A stretch of 64,000 nt of DNA from CALFER01 sp964472395. Its GTDB lineage: Bacteria; CSSED10-310; CALFER01. The notes under the pieces were generated by a model, which was not told the DNA's origin, ran no database searches, and saw nothing but the letters and a program-made list of their open reading frames with translations. Position numbers and translations under genes: made by a program. The DNA lies in assembly GCA_964472395.1 (NCBI GenBank), contig CAYYMM010000009.1, forward strand, positions 1-64,000, read 5' to 3'. This document shows positions 8,582-18,092 of this stretch, in pieces. Position 1 is the stretch's first letter; each line of letters begins with the position of its first letter.

Positions 8582-10894
8582 TTACTCACGATCGATTTTC
8601 ATTGCGAAATAGATACTGGATGCTAGAAACAGGATGTTTGCTATCCAGGCGGCCAGAATTGGTGGAAGCCGGTCTGCCTGCCCCAACTCGAGACTGATTC
8701 GGAAAACAATAAAGTAGCCGGCTCCCAGGAATATCGATGTTCCGATCCCGACCAACCCTCCGGTTGCACGCGGTTTTATCGACGAAAACGCAATACCGAT
8801 CAACACCATGATGGAAGACAGAAAGGGAATGGAAATCTTCGCATGCCAATCCACTTCATACTCCATTGTATCGAACCCGACCCGCTTCAGGACTTCGATG
8901 TACTCACGTAGTTCAAGAATGTTCATCTCGTCCGAGTCTTTGTATTCCTTCGAAAAATCCTCAGGACGTTCAGGAATGGCGACAGTCGCGTTCGAAAACG
9001 GTTCAAATGCGTCAAGTCGGCACTCTTCGCTGATACTCAGTGTCCTCCCGGAATCCGCAATCCATTGCCGGCCATCCCAGAACAAACGATTTGTCTCGAT
9101 CCGGCTCCGGATCTTCATGTCATCATCCAGCGTAAACTGCGAGAATCCTGAGATTTCCTTTTTTTCCGAATCGAAATGCTTGAAGTAGTAAATGTCTCCC
9201 TTCTCTCCGCGATACCACCTCTGATACCGCACAAACTGAGTTCTCTGACGTTGTTTGATACGATCCCAAGCGGATTCCACCTTGCGATTACACAGAGGAA
9301 TGATGGATTCATTGAGAAAGAACGTAAGGATCGTGATGAGAAGGCCCACAACCAGCATCGGTAGGGTGATACGTGAATAACTGATTCCGGATGCCCGCAT
9401 CGCAGTGATTTCACTATGTCGCGAAAGGATGCCGATCGTCAGGATTGTCGCGACTAGAGTGGCGAAAGGGATCGCTATGTATCCGAAAAACGGGACTTTG
9501 AGAATGAGAGCAACGAAAGCATCCGGTAATCCGGCTTGATTTTCAATTAGTACATCCACTTTTTCAAATGCATGCACAATTAAACTGATCGCAAGAAGAG
9601 AAGATAGGACATAAATAAAAGTCTGTATGAACACACTCAGAATGTATCGATCCAGAATACGGCTAAAAAAAAGTTTCTGTCCTGATCGGTCACGAATCAT
9701 CCCATGAGTTTTCATTTTTTGACGGGTGAAATGCTTCATGAATCGATCGAAGGAGATTACAAGGCTATCAGACATCCGAGACCAGAGTTTTAATGGCGTT
9801 TCCTGGATCAGGCGAAGATACAAAAAGACTGCAAGAGCAGATAAAACGAAGTTGGGAAGCCAGGTTGCAAGAAACGGGGGAGCTTTGTCTTCTTCTGCGA
9901 TACCGGTCCCACCCGTCAAGAAAATATAGTAAACAAGTATCAATCCGATGGAACTGGCGAAGGCCGCGGACTTTCCTCCCCGACGGCTGACGATCCCGAG
10001 CGGAACTCCAAGCAATGCAAAAATGAGACATGCAGATGGAAGAGCAGCCTTCTTGTAAATCTCAACCCATTGTCTGTTGGAGGATTTACCGGCTGTTTCA
10101 CGGTCACGTGCTTTTCTTAGCAGTTCCCCGATCGTCATCTCCCGATCGGATTTCGTGACCGCTTCCGGTTTGAAGAGATTCATGTCCAGAATCAGATCCA
10201 TAGTCTGGTACGGAGTCACGGAATACAGTTTTTCATCATTCCTGAATACTTCGTGTGTACAACCATTTTCAAGACGAAGAATGACAGTCTGATGCTCCGG
10301 GTCGGTGATCTCATGACCACTCTCCGCAACAATCACGGATGGATTTTCCGGATTCCGGTTATCCGCGATAAAAACGCCCTCCAAGTCACCGGTGGGATTG
10401 ACAATATTGTTTACATAGATCACGAAGTGAATGAAGTCTGTGTTGAATACGTGCGGTTTGATGCCCACATTCGCCTGAGTTCTCAGAATGTCGTACCGGA
10501 TTTGCTTTACCGCCAAATTCGATCTCGGCAATAATCCGATGTAGATGTAAGAAGTCATGATGTAAGCAAGCAAAGCGAAAATGATGACCGGTGGAAGCAT
10601 TCTGTTGTAACTAATTCCACTTGCCCGCATCGCTGTGATCTCGCTGTCAGTGGAAAGACGGCTGAAGGCAACCAGTACCGCCAGTAAAACACTCATCGGG
10701 ATGGTCATCACAAGAAGAAACGGAAGACTCATCACGAGAAGCGAGATAGTTGTGCCGAGAGCGACTCCTTTGGAAATGAAAAGCTCGAGCAGTTTTACCA
10801 GAACATTTGCCAGCATGACGAAAGTGAAGACAAAGAGACCCAGAAAAAAAGGTCCCATCAGCTCGCGGAAGATGTATCGATCGATTAACTTCAC
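8582..10894 (-). CDS. LptF-LptG fusion, LPS export ABC transporter permease
   Basis: LptF and LptG normally form the heterodimeric inner-membrane permease that, with LptB, extracts lipopolysaccharide and feeds it to LptC. Here one 770-aa frame carries both. Residues 1 to about 360 start MKLIDRYIFRELMGPFFLG. A linker with an internal Met at 394 follows, and then a second copy starts near 405 (ILDRYILSVFIQTF). Each half has a membrane bundle, a periplasmic beta-jellyroll-like section and further membrane helices. Both contain the identical motif SEITAMRASGISY. No ribosome-binding site precedes the internal Met, so a true fusion is likely. lptB is not in the window. Confidence 0.92.
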   Translation of the reverse strand: MKLIDRYIFRELMGPFFLGLFVFTFVMLANVLVKLLELFISKGVALGTTISLLVMSLPFLLVMTIPMSVLLAVLVAFSRLSTDSEITAMRASGISYNRMLPPVIIFALLAYIMTSYIYIGLLPRSNLAVKQIRYDILRTQANVGIKPHVFNTDFIHFVIYVNNIVNPTGDLEGVFIADNRNPENPSVIVAESGHEITDPEHQTVILRLENGCTHEVFRNDEKLYSVTPYQTMDLILDMNLFKPEAVTKSDREMTIGELLRKARDRETAGKSSNRQWVEIYKKAALPSACLIFALLGVPLGIVSRRGGKSAAFASSIGLILVYYIFLTGGTGIAEEDKAPPFLATWLPNFVLSALAVFLYLRLIQETPLKLWSRMSDSLVISFDRFMKHFTRQKMKTHGMIRDRSGQKLFFSRILDRYILSVFIQTFIYVLSSLLAISLIVHAFEKVDVLIENQAGLPDAFVALILKVPFFGYIAIPFATLVATILTIGILSRHSEITAMRASGISYSRITLPMLVVGLLITILTFFLNESIIPLCNRKVESAWDRIKQRQRTQFVRYQRWYRGEKGDIYYFKHFDSEKKEISGFSQFTLDDDMKIRSRIETNRLFWDGRQWIADSGRTLSISEECRLDAFEPFSNATVAIPERPEDFSKEYKDSDEMNILELREYIEVLKRVGFDTMEYEVDWHAKISIPFLSSIMVLIGIAFSSIKPRATGGLVGIGTSIFLGAGYFIVFRISLELGQADRLPPILAAWIANILFLASSIYFAMKIDRE

Positions 10895-10924
10895 GGATGT
10901 CGCTCAGCGCAATCGAATCCGAAA

Positions 10925-11332
10925 TCAGGAAGGTTGGATCGGCAGAATACCATTAGCAGTATCAATGGGAGAATCGGGAGATCGATCAAGCTGTTTCAGA
11001 TCCATCAGTTCCGTCTCGCGTTCCATCAATTGCTTTTGAGTGACCTTGAGTTTACGTCGGATCGATCGATGGATGCCGAGTGTCAAGATAGATGAGGATA
11101 GGAATCCGAGAAAAAAGGTAGAATAGACCAGGAAGAAAACTGGTATCTGTCGAGGCGTTCGGATGGGGTCTCCCTGTGTTTCGGGGGACTGGCTTTGCTG
11201 AATTTCCGAGTAACCGATCAACGATTGATTTTCAAACAGGAAATTCAACGGAATGGTGTGAGTGTTTGCCGTTGCGAACATGGTGAAAAGGCCGAGTATC
11301 AGCAATCCGAGCGTAACCTTAATTATTCTCAC
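10925..11332 (-). CDS. LapA-domain (DUF1049-type) membrane protein
   Basis: A 135-aa protein with two transmembrane segments, about residues 4-22 and 66-88. The first is followed by NFLFENQ, and the second is the FFLVYSTFFLGFLSSSILTLG stretch typical of the LapA family. A cytoplasmic coiled-coil-like tail (RKLKVTQKQLMERETELMDLKQL) follows. In E. coli, LapA sits with the LPS assembly factor LapB. Location directly upstream of the LptF-LptG fusion fits an envelope role. Its start overlaps the end of the DnaC-like gene by four bases. The family assignment is by pattern and the exact function is unknown. Confidence 0.72.
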   Translation of the reverse strand: MRIIKVTLGLLILGLFTMFATANTHTIPLNFLFENQSLIGYSEIQQSQSPETQGDPIRTPRQIPVFFLVYSTFFLGFLSSSILTLGIHRSIRRKLKVTQKQLMERETELMDLKQLDRSPDSPIDTANGILPIQPS

Positions 11333-12114
11333 CCATCCACCTCCTGTCTGCGCCGTTTTAATTGTGGCCGAATACCTTTGTGAAAAGCAGTCGCATCGGA
11401 ATTTTTTCGATAGTCTTCACCAATGATCCGGATCGTATGACACATCTCGTACAAACGTGATCGTAACCGGGTTCCGATCCGGTCTTCAAGGGATTCGTCC
11501 CGCCCTGCCGAAAAGGAGGGAGCGTCATCCATGTAGTTCGTCGTGATGATGGTCGGCAACAATCGATTGTATCGGTAATTCAAAATATACATCAACGTAT
11601 CGAGCACCCAGTCCGTCGTCTTTTCTGCTCCCAGTTCGTCCAGAACCAGCAACTCGGAGTCTAGTAGTGGTTGGATGACTGCCCGTTCAGTCAACTGCGA
11701 TGATCGATCGTAGGTCGAACGAATATCATTGAGTAACTCGCGGAAATCGTAAAAAATACAAGGAACGTACTTATCATCGATTAAGTAATGCAAAATGCTG
11801 ACCGCCAGATGGGTTTTCCCGACCCCGGGAGGCCCTTGAAACAACAAACCCTTGCGATCACCCGGAAAATACTCGACAAACTTCAACACTTGATCCTTGA
11901 TCTGGATCAAGTCTTTGTTACCGCGAGTGTTGAAGTTTGCAATCGAGCACAGTTGGTACCGCTGCGGGATTCGTGCACTCTGAATCAGAATATCTTTTCG
12001 ATTGAGAACATGACAGCTGCAACGGACACATTTTTTCCGCCCGTCGATGATTGTCGTGACCCATGTCGCTCCGTGGCACAGTGGACATACTTCTTTCATC
12101 AGAATCCTCCGCAC
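11329..12114 (-). CDS. DnaC/DnaI/IstB-type AAA+ ATPase with N-terminal zinc finger
   Basis: A 261-aa ATPase of the helicase-loader family, which deposits the replicative helicase on DNA or assists transposases. An N-terminal zinc-ribbon-like cluster (CPLCHG ... CVRCSC, residues 10-35) precedes an AAA+ core with Walker A GPPGVGKTH, Walker B LLVLDELG and the TTNY sensor-1 region. The ESLEDRIGTRLRSRLYEM stretch contains the arginine-finger area. No transposase lies nearby, so a chromosomal replication role like DnaC/DnaI is more likely than IstB. It sits between coaX and the LapA-like gene in the same direction. Confidence 0.85.
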   Translation of the reverse strand: MRRILMKEVCPLCHGATWVTTIIDGRKKCVRCSCHVLNRKDILIQSARIPQRYQLCSIANFNTRGNKDLIQIKDQVLKFVEYFPGDRKGLLFQGPPGVGKTHLAVSILHYLIDDKYVPCIFYDFRELLNDIRSTYDRSSQLTERAVIQPLLDSELLVLDELGAEKTTDWVLDTLMYILNYRYNRLLPTIITTNYMDDAPSFSAGRDESLEDRIGTRLRSRLYEMCHTIRIIGEDYRKNSDATAFHKGIRPQLKRRRQEVDG

Positions 12115-12167
12115 AAGGTCATCCGGATGTTAGCAATCACCATTCCGCTCTGTCAAACCGGAGCCAC

Positions 12168-12956
12168 TCACCAGATTCGAGAATCTTCACTCTGCTCAGT
12201 ATTCATCTTCCAGGCGAGCAGTAATCCCCTCAGAGTAAGATCCGGATCCCATAAAGAGACAGCATCGACCATGGATTGCATCCGAGTTGCTGCCCCTCCC
12301 GTCGCAATTATAGCAGGCTCAACACCTAATTCTCTGGTCAATGCTGTTGTGCATTGGAGAATCATACCCGGATACCCGTAATGAAATCCTGATTGGATAC
12401 AGTCGATTGTCGATCGTCCAATAGCAGATTCGGGAGATTCAATCGAGACCTCGGGCAACAGAGCCGTTGTTCGATGCAACAACGAAGTAAAAGTGAACAC
12501 TCCTGGTAGAATGATTCCTCCGAGAATCGCTCCGTTTCGATCAACGACCGTCATGGTTGTTGCCGTTCCAAAATCAATAATGATCGAACTCTGATGTAAT
12601 CGATCCCAAGCAGCAATCGCATTGGCCACTCGATCGGGGCCGATTTCATGCGGATTCCGGTACATGATTGGCATTCCGATCCGTGTCCCCGGAGCTAGAG
12701 AAAACACGGATATACCTAATCGGTTACTCACCCAGTTCTTCAGGCGATTGGTCAATTGAGGCACGACGCTACAGATCGCACAAGCTGTGGGAGTGATGGA
12801 TGATTCCGAAATCAACGATGTTACCGTTCGATCGAGTGCATCGCTGTCGATGTCGCGTTTATGCTCCAATGTTCTTCGAACGTAGGGTTCACAGCGATAT
12901 GTACTTGCCATCACGATAGTCGAATTACCGACATCAATGAGCAGAATTGTGCTCAT
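12168..12956 (-). CDS. coaX: Type III pantothenate kinase
   Basis: CoaX phosphorylates pantothenate in the first step of coenzyme A synthesis. It is the ASKHA-fold isozyme, insensitive to CoA feedback. The 262 aa begin with the phosphate-binding motif LLIDVGNSTIV and contain GPDRVANAIAA and IIIDFGTATTMTVVDRNGAILGG. The start at 12956 was chosen because the family begins right before DVGN. The open frame extends 21 residues further upstream without conserved sequence. This start overlaps the end of birA by 23 bases. The order nadC-birA-coaX groups three cofactor genes. Confidence 0.94.
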   Translation of the reverse strand: MSTILLIDVGNSTIVMASTYRCEPYVRRTLEHKRDIDSDALDRTVTSLISESSITPTACAICSVVPQLTNRLKNWVSNRLGISVFSLAPGTRIGMPIMYRNPHEIGPDRVANAIAAWDRLHQSSIIIDFGTATTMTVVDRNGAILGGIILPGVFTFTSLLHRTTALLPEVSIESPESAIGRSTIDCIQSGFHYGYPGMILQCTTALTRELGVEPAIIATGGAATRMQSMVDAVSLWDPDLTLRGLLLAWKMNTEQSEDSRIW

Positions 12957-13716
12957 GTGGCTGATATCCAAGAAGATCACCCGCGAGGATGGTTCGTGTT
13001 CCGGACTCGGTTTCGACAATCAGATTGCCATGCTCATCGATGCCTTGGTCGACTCCCTCTAATGTTTGACCCACCACGTTGATCCGAATCGTCCGGCCAA
13101 TCGTCGCAGAGCTCAATTTCCAGAGATCCATGATCGCTTTCTTAGATGTCTCCCACTCAAACACCGTCTTGATCAGCTCGAATCTCACCGCTTCCATCAA
13201 CTCACGAATGGACCAATCCATATCATCTTCACTCCGAAGCGATGTCGCAGGGAAAAGGAGTCGATGTGGAAGGTCATCGATCGAGGTTAGGACATTGATT
13301 CCAATACCGATGACGGCGAAAGGGGAATCTCCGTGTCTGGACTGGATCAGGATCCCCGCAACCTTTTTATCGTGGAGGAGGAGATCATTTGGCCATTTGA
13401 ACATGATGGAAAGGTTCCCATTGATCCGTTCGATTGCCAATTTTGATGCGAGTCCCGCAGCCAGTGACAGCGAGCCCCAGTCTTCAAGCGGTCGAGAAGG
13501 TATGAACAGGACGCTCAGATAGAGTCCTCCGGGAGGAGAGAACCATATCCGGTCGTTTCGACCTTTACCGCGAGTTTGGACATCCGCAGAACATGAGGTG
13601 CCCGGGATCCGTTCATGAGGTGCCAGTCCCATCAGAAAAGCGTTCGTCGAGTCGATTGTGTCAAAATGGTGCCAAGGTGCCTTAAGAAGATCTGTCTGTG
13701 TCAGTCTTCCGTTCAT
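12934..13716 (-). CDS. birA: Biotin--[acetyl-CoA-carboxylase] ligase
   Basis: Biotin protein ligase activates biotin to biotinyl-AMP and attaches it to a lysine of biotin carboxyl carrier proteins. The 260 aa include the adenylate loop QTRGKGRNDRIWFSPPGGLY (about residues 47-66), the catalytic-lysine region FKWPNDLLLHDKKVAGIL and GIGINV. A C-terminal SH3-like domain ends the protein. It lacks the N-terminal winged helix of E. coli BirA, so it is probably only an enzyme and not the biotin repressor. It overlaps nadC by four bases (ATGA). Confidence 0.94.
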   Translation of the reverse strand: MNGRLTQTDLLKAPWHHFDTIDSTNAFLMGLAPHERIPGTSCSADVQTRGKGRNDRIWFSPPGGLYLSVLFIPSRPLEDWGSLSLAAGLASKLAIERINGNLSIMFKWPNDLLLHDKKVAGILIQSRHGDSPFAVIGIGINVLTSIDDLPHRLLFPATSLRSEDDMDWSIRELMEAVRFELIKTVFEWETSKKAIMDLWKLSSATIGRTIRINVVGQTLEGVDQGIDEHGNLIVETESGTRTILAGDLLGYQPHEHNSAH

Positions 13717-14552
13717 TCGATTTCCAGAGAGATATCCACTGATTTGAACGAGTGAGTCAGTGATCCGAGTGAAATGAGATCGACTCCAGTTTCGGCATAT
13801 CGTCTGGCGTTTTCGAGAGAAATATTGCCGGAGGCTTCCAGAAAAACACGCTGCGAATATGTAGTTACAAGCTTGAAGATTAGATCCGGTGCCATGTTAT
13901 CGAGCAGCAGGGCATCGGCTCCGCAAGCAACCGCTTCTGCTGCTTCTGCTTCGCTCGTGACCTCGATCTGTATTTTCAGAGCATGCCTGCGTTTTCGAAC
14001 TGCCTGTTCAACGGCTGGCCTGATTCCTCCCGCAGCACGAATATGATTGTCTTTGATCAGGATCCCATCGCTAAGATTCATACGGTGATTCGTGCCGCCA
14101 CCCTGTTTTACGGCGTACTTCTCCAGGTAACGCAAGCCGGGGGTCGTTTTGCGTGTATCTGCGACCGCACAGCGCGTATGTTTACATTGATCAATAACCT
14201 TCGCCGTTGTGGTCGCGATACCCGAGAGGCGTTGGAGAAAGTTCAAAGCAAGACGTTCTCCGGCAAGTATTCCCCGCAGTGAACCAGATATCACGGCGAA
14301 CTTGGTCATCTCACTTAGAACCGATCCATCCTTCAAGAGCACATCATAGTGGATTTCCGGATTGATTCTTGAAAAAACAAGTTCAGCAACTGGTTGCCCC
14401 GCAAGGACACACGGCTGCTTGGCAATCAGATAGGCCGATCCGATCGCTTCCTCCGGCACCAACATTTCGGACGTGATGTCTCCATATTGGAGATCTTCCA
14501 ATAACGCATGCTCGACAAGCTTTATGATTGAAGGATGCTGTTCCAATCTCAT
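13713..14552 (-). CDS. nadC: Nicotinate-nucleotide diphosphorylase (carboxylating; quinolinate phosphoribosyltransferase)
   Basis: NadC converts quinolinate and PRPP to nicotinate mononucleotide with loss of CO2, the entry to de novo NAD synthesis. At 279 aa it has the family length. Motifs include GDITSEML near the N-terminus, ERLALNFLQRLSGIAT, DTRKTTPGLRYLEKYAVKQGGGTNHR, which carries the substrate-binding Arg/Lys residues, and LLDNMAP with the ASGNISLEN barrel end. It overlaps valS upstream and birA downstream by four bases each, so all three are translationally coupled. nadA and nadB are not in the window. Confidence 0.97.
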   Translation of the reverse strand: MRLEQHPSIIKLVEHALLEDLQYGDITSEMLVPEEAIGSAYLIAKQPCVLAGQPVAELVFSRINPEIHYDVLLKDGSVLSEMTKFAVISGSLRGILAGERLALNFLQRLSGIATTTAKVIDQCKHTRCAVADTRKTTPGLRYLEKYAVKQGGGTNHRMNLSDGILIKDNHIRAAGGIRPAVEQAVRKRRHALKIQIEVTSEAEAAEAVACGADALLLDNMAPDLIFKLVTTYSQRVFLEASGNISLENARRYAETGVDLISLGSLTHSFKSVDISLEIE

Positions 14553-17219
14553 ACGCCATCCACTCCCGAAAAGAGTTTCCGTGCATCGGCGAGTTTCGCA
14601 AGACGACCGCTGAGTTCAGCTTCGATCTGTTTCGTCTTTTCAACAACTTCAGCTGGCGCACGATCAACAAAGTTCGGATTTGCTAGTTTTGCCGTTACCT
14701 TGTTCAATTCCGTCTCCGTCTTGGCGATCTCTTTGTTCAAACGACTGACTTCATTCGGAACGTCAACTAAGTCTTTTAAGTCGAGGTAGACTTCGATCGC
14801 GTCGCTGGTCACGGAGGTGGCGCGAATAGGCGGAATCGTTGGAGAAGCGGAGATCTCGAGACGTTCGATTCGGGCAAGATGAACAATCACCTTTTCGAGT
14901 TTACGAATTGAGTCAAGAATGTCCGGTGATGACGCGGATAAGGCGACATGTACGAGTGCTGACGGCGCAACACCAGTTTCCGACCGCATCGTGCGGATTG
15001 TCGTTATCAAACGATGCATCATCTCGACACACTGAGCGACCTTCTCAAAACCAGGCCCGATCGGTGTCTGACTCAGTCTTGATATCGATATGCTCAGATC
15101 CGATGGGATGAGATGGTGCCAGATTTCTTCGGTGATGTAAGGTGTGAACGGGTGAAGGAGCTGGAGGAGCGAGCGCAGGCAGTGGACCAAAATTATCTGA
15201 ACCGCTCTTTTGTGTTCCGGTGTTGTTTTATCGTACAACGCCAGTTTTGATACTTCGAGATACCAGTCACACAGTTCATGCCAGGTGAAACGGTGAATCG
15301 CCATTGCGGCATCGTTGAACCGGAAAGCATCTAGATGGGAGGAGAGTTCTATCTCAAGATCATGAAGCCTGGTAAGAATCCAGATGTCGTCGGGTTGCAT
15401 GAGATCTGCAGAAGGGAGCGGTGTCAGCGGAGGTACGTCCGCGCAATTGGCCAGAATCAGTTTGGAGGCATTCCATACTTTGTTCAAAAACGTCTTCCCG
15501 ACGTTCATTGTATCCTCGGAAAAGAAGATATCCGCACCGCGTGGTGCGACCATGATCATGCTGAAACGTAGTGCATCTGCTCCGCAGGAGGCAATAATTT
15601 CGAGAGGATCGGGCGAGTTTCCGAGTGATTTAGACATTTTTCGTCCGATACTGTCTCGAACGGTTCCGTGCAGATACACATTTGAAAAGGGGATCTCATT
15701 CATGAACTCCAGCCCCGCCATGATCATGCGTGCGACCCAGAAAAAGAGAATCTCAGGGGCTGTGATCAGTGTGGAGGTGGGATAGAAAACAGAGAGATCC
15801 TCGGTTTTCTCGGGCCACCCCATGGTCGAGAAAGGCCATAACCAACTCGAAAACCAGGTGTCAAGAACATCGGGATCCTGGGTCATCTGCAACGATCCGC
15901 ATTGAGGACAGTTATCCGGTTTATCCCGGTAAGCATTCTGATGACCGCAGGAGTCGCACGTCCAGACCGGAATCCGGTGACCCCACCAGAGTTGTCGACT
16001 GATGCACCAGTCACGGATATTCTCCATCCAGTTCAAATACACCTTGGTCCATCGGTCGGGGTAGAATGTAACACGTCCGTCCTGGACGACCTGGATGGCC
16101 GGTTTCGCCATTTCAGACATTTTCACGAACCATTGAGAAGACAGATAGGGTTCGACCACACAATCACAACGGTAGCAATGCCCCAGAGCATTTTGATACG
16201 GCTCAATCTTGACAAGCAATCCAGCTATTTTCAGATCTTCCAAAACCCGATTCCGACATTCGAAACGATCCAATCCCTCGTATGCGGAACCCGCGTTCTG
16301 ATTCATGATGCCCTGTGCATTCATGATGAGAATTGGATCAAGTCCGAATCGGCGACCCGCTTCAAAGTCATTAGCGTCATGAGCAGGCGTGATCTTGACT
16401 GCTCCGGTTCCGAACTGCGGGTCGACCATGGAATCGGCAATGATCGGGATAAGTTGGTTCTGAAGTGGAAGGAGAACGTGCTGACCAATCAGGTTCGAGT
16501 AGCGGTCATCGGAGGGATGAACGGCGACGGCNNNNNNNNNNAACATCACCAAGCATTGTTTCCGGGCGTGTGGTGGCCACAACAATACCTTCACCGCCAT
16601 CAGGAGAGGGATACCGGATATGCCACAGATTTCCGTTGGTTGATTTATGGATCACCTCTTCATCAGACAAGGCGGTACGGCAGCGGGGGCACTGATTGAC
16701 AATGTATTTGCCCTTGTAGATCCAACCTTTCGAGTAAAGAAGCACGAATACTTCACGAACCGCCTTCGAAAGACCTGCGTCCATCGTGAATCGTTCGCGA
16801 TCCCAGTCGCATGAACACCCGAGCTTCTTCAGTTGCTGGATGATGATTCCGCCATGAAGATCTTTCCATTCCCAAACCTTCGCGATGAATGCCTCGCGGC
16901 CAAGATCCTCTTTACGTTTTCCGTCTCGGGCGATGGCTTGTTCGACCTTGTTCTGCGTCGCAATACCGGCATGGTCTGTTCCAGGAAACCAGACGGTTCG
17001 ATACCCCTGGAGTCGTTTGAACCGGATCAATACGTCCTGCAACGTATTGTTAAGCACATGCCCTATATGGAGGATTCCGGTAACATTCGGGGGTGGAATA
17101 ACGATGGAGTAAGTTCCGTCTGTTGCGTTTCCTCGTGGAGCAAACATGTTGTTTGCTTCCCAGTGAGAAAACCATTTTGATTCAATGGCGGAAGGATCGT
17201 ACGATTTTTCTAATGTCAT
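14549..17219 (-). CDS. valS: Valyl-tRNA synthetase, interrupted only by an assembly gap
   Basis: ValRS charges tRNA-Val and edits misactivated threonine. The N-terminal part shows the class I signature PPPNVTGILHIGHVLNN and the C-terminal part shows KMSKS (GRKMSKSLGN). Between them lie the zinc-finger-like WTCDSCGHQ/CPQCG segment and an anticodon-binding domain. A C-terminal coiled-coil arm, about the last 65 residues, ends the protein. Ten Ns at 16532-16541 split the frame into two. Deleting all ten joins GDV to AVAVHP exactly as in the editing domain of the family, giving 886 aa. The gene is therefore intact. It is coupled to nadC by a four-base overlap. Confidence 0.95.
16532..16541. other. 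Ten-N assembly gap inside valS, apparently of true length zero
   Basis: Ten ambiguous bases interrupt the valS editing domain. The minus-strand codons on either side (GAT GTT before, GCC GTC GCC GTT after) are in frame if the Ns are removed, and give the expected family sequence. The gap looks like a fixed-size scaffolding placeholder rather than missing DNA. Confidence 0.9.
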
Positions 17220-17266
17220 ACGTTAACAACCTCATGCTTGAAAATGTATCGGTTCGAGTTGAGAAT

Positions 17267-18070
17267 TCAGTTGCGGAGATCCGTGCTCCGCGCATTGACA
17301 ATCCGGCCTGCTTCATCCTTGATTTTGTCAATCTCACGGGAGATCAATTCTTCCGCAAGTTGAGGAACCAGGTCGCTGATGACTCCTTCGATGATGCGAG
17401 CGATTTTAAAAGGCAATTCAGACAAGTCGATTTGTTCGAGAATTTTACCAGCGATCTCCGGTGCGATTTTGGGGGCGAGATTTTTCGCGAGGGCATCGGT
17501 AAGGAGGACGACATTTTCGTTCAGATAGCTTTCGAGAATTTCCATGAGAATTTTGGCGCGTTGTTCTGGAGACTGCTGTTGGGGGGTCTTGGGAAGGAGC
17601 GGTGTCGGAGCGAGGGTGACTTCAGGAACGGCAGGTGATTCCTGCAACTCGGAGCCAACGGAAGGCTGCACCGATGTTTCCATCTCGGCAACTTGTGAAC
17701 TGGCTGCCTGTAAGACGGATTCGACAGTTTTCTTCAACTCCCGGTTGTCGAGAGGTTTGTACAGAAAAGCGGAAGCACCAAGCGCAATACTGGCTTGTGC
17801 ATCAATGTTATCTCCCCGATCTGCGAGCAGCAGAACAGGGATGGCGGTGTGATCCTGAGTCTGACAAATGGCGCGGATATCAGTCTGAACGTTGATACCG
17901 GGGAATGTTGCCGAAAGCAGGATGACGTCAGGAGAGGAGGTTTTGAGTGACGATACCAGATCGTTGATATCGCTTGCGATTAAGACCTGAGTATCCGAAT
18001 TGCGATAAATGATCTGTACGACCTTTCGAATTGTGATACTTTCATCAGCAAGCAACAATTTCACACCCAT
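17267..18070 (-). CDS. Pseudo-receiver response regulator with helical C-terminal domain
   Basis: A 267-aa protein. Residues 4-120 have a receiver fold (KLLLADESITIRKVV; FLYKPLDN with Lys105), but the phospho-acceptor position is Ser53 (DVILLSATFPG) instead of Asp. It is unlikely to be phosphorylated in the usual way. A Pro/Gln-rich linker (about 125-165) leads to a helical region rich in repeats such as LAPKIAPEIAGKILEQ and PQLAEELISREIDKI. Similar receiver-plus-helix proteins are known to me from delta-proteobacterial and acidobacterial genomes, where function is mostly unknown. It has a good AAGGAG site. It follows the TPR gene by 22 bases and precedes valS by 47. Confidence 0.75.
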   Translation of the reverse strand: MGVKLLLADESITIRKVVQIIYRNSDTQVLIASDINDLVSSLKTSSPDVILLSATFPGINVQTDIRAICQTQDHTAIPVLLLADRGDNIDAQASIALGASAFLYKPLDNRELKKTVESVLQAASSQVAEMETSVQPSVGSELQESPAVPEVTLAPTPLLPKTPQQQSPEQRAKILMEILESYLNENVVLLTDALAKNLAPKIAPEIAGKILEQIDLSELPFKIARIIEGVISDLVPQLAEELISREIDKIKDEAGRIVNARSTDLRN

Positions 18071-18092
18071 CTCATTCTCCTTGAGAGGTCGA

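Noticed and set aside
11329..12114. IstB-type transposition helper implying an insertion sequence
   Set aside because: No transposase gene or inverted repeats flank it, and it is embedded in a housekeeping gene run.
14549..17219. valS as two separate fragments or a frameshifted pseudogene
   Set aside because: The break coincides exactly with the ten Ns, and removing them restores the family sequence and frame.
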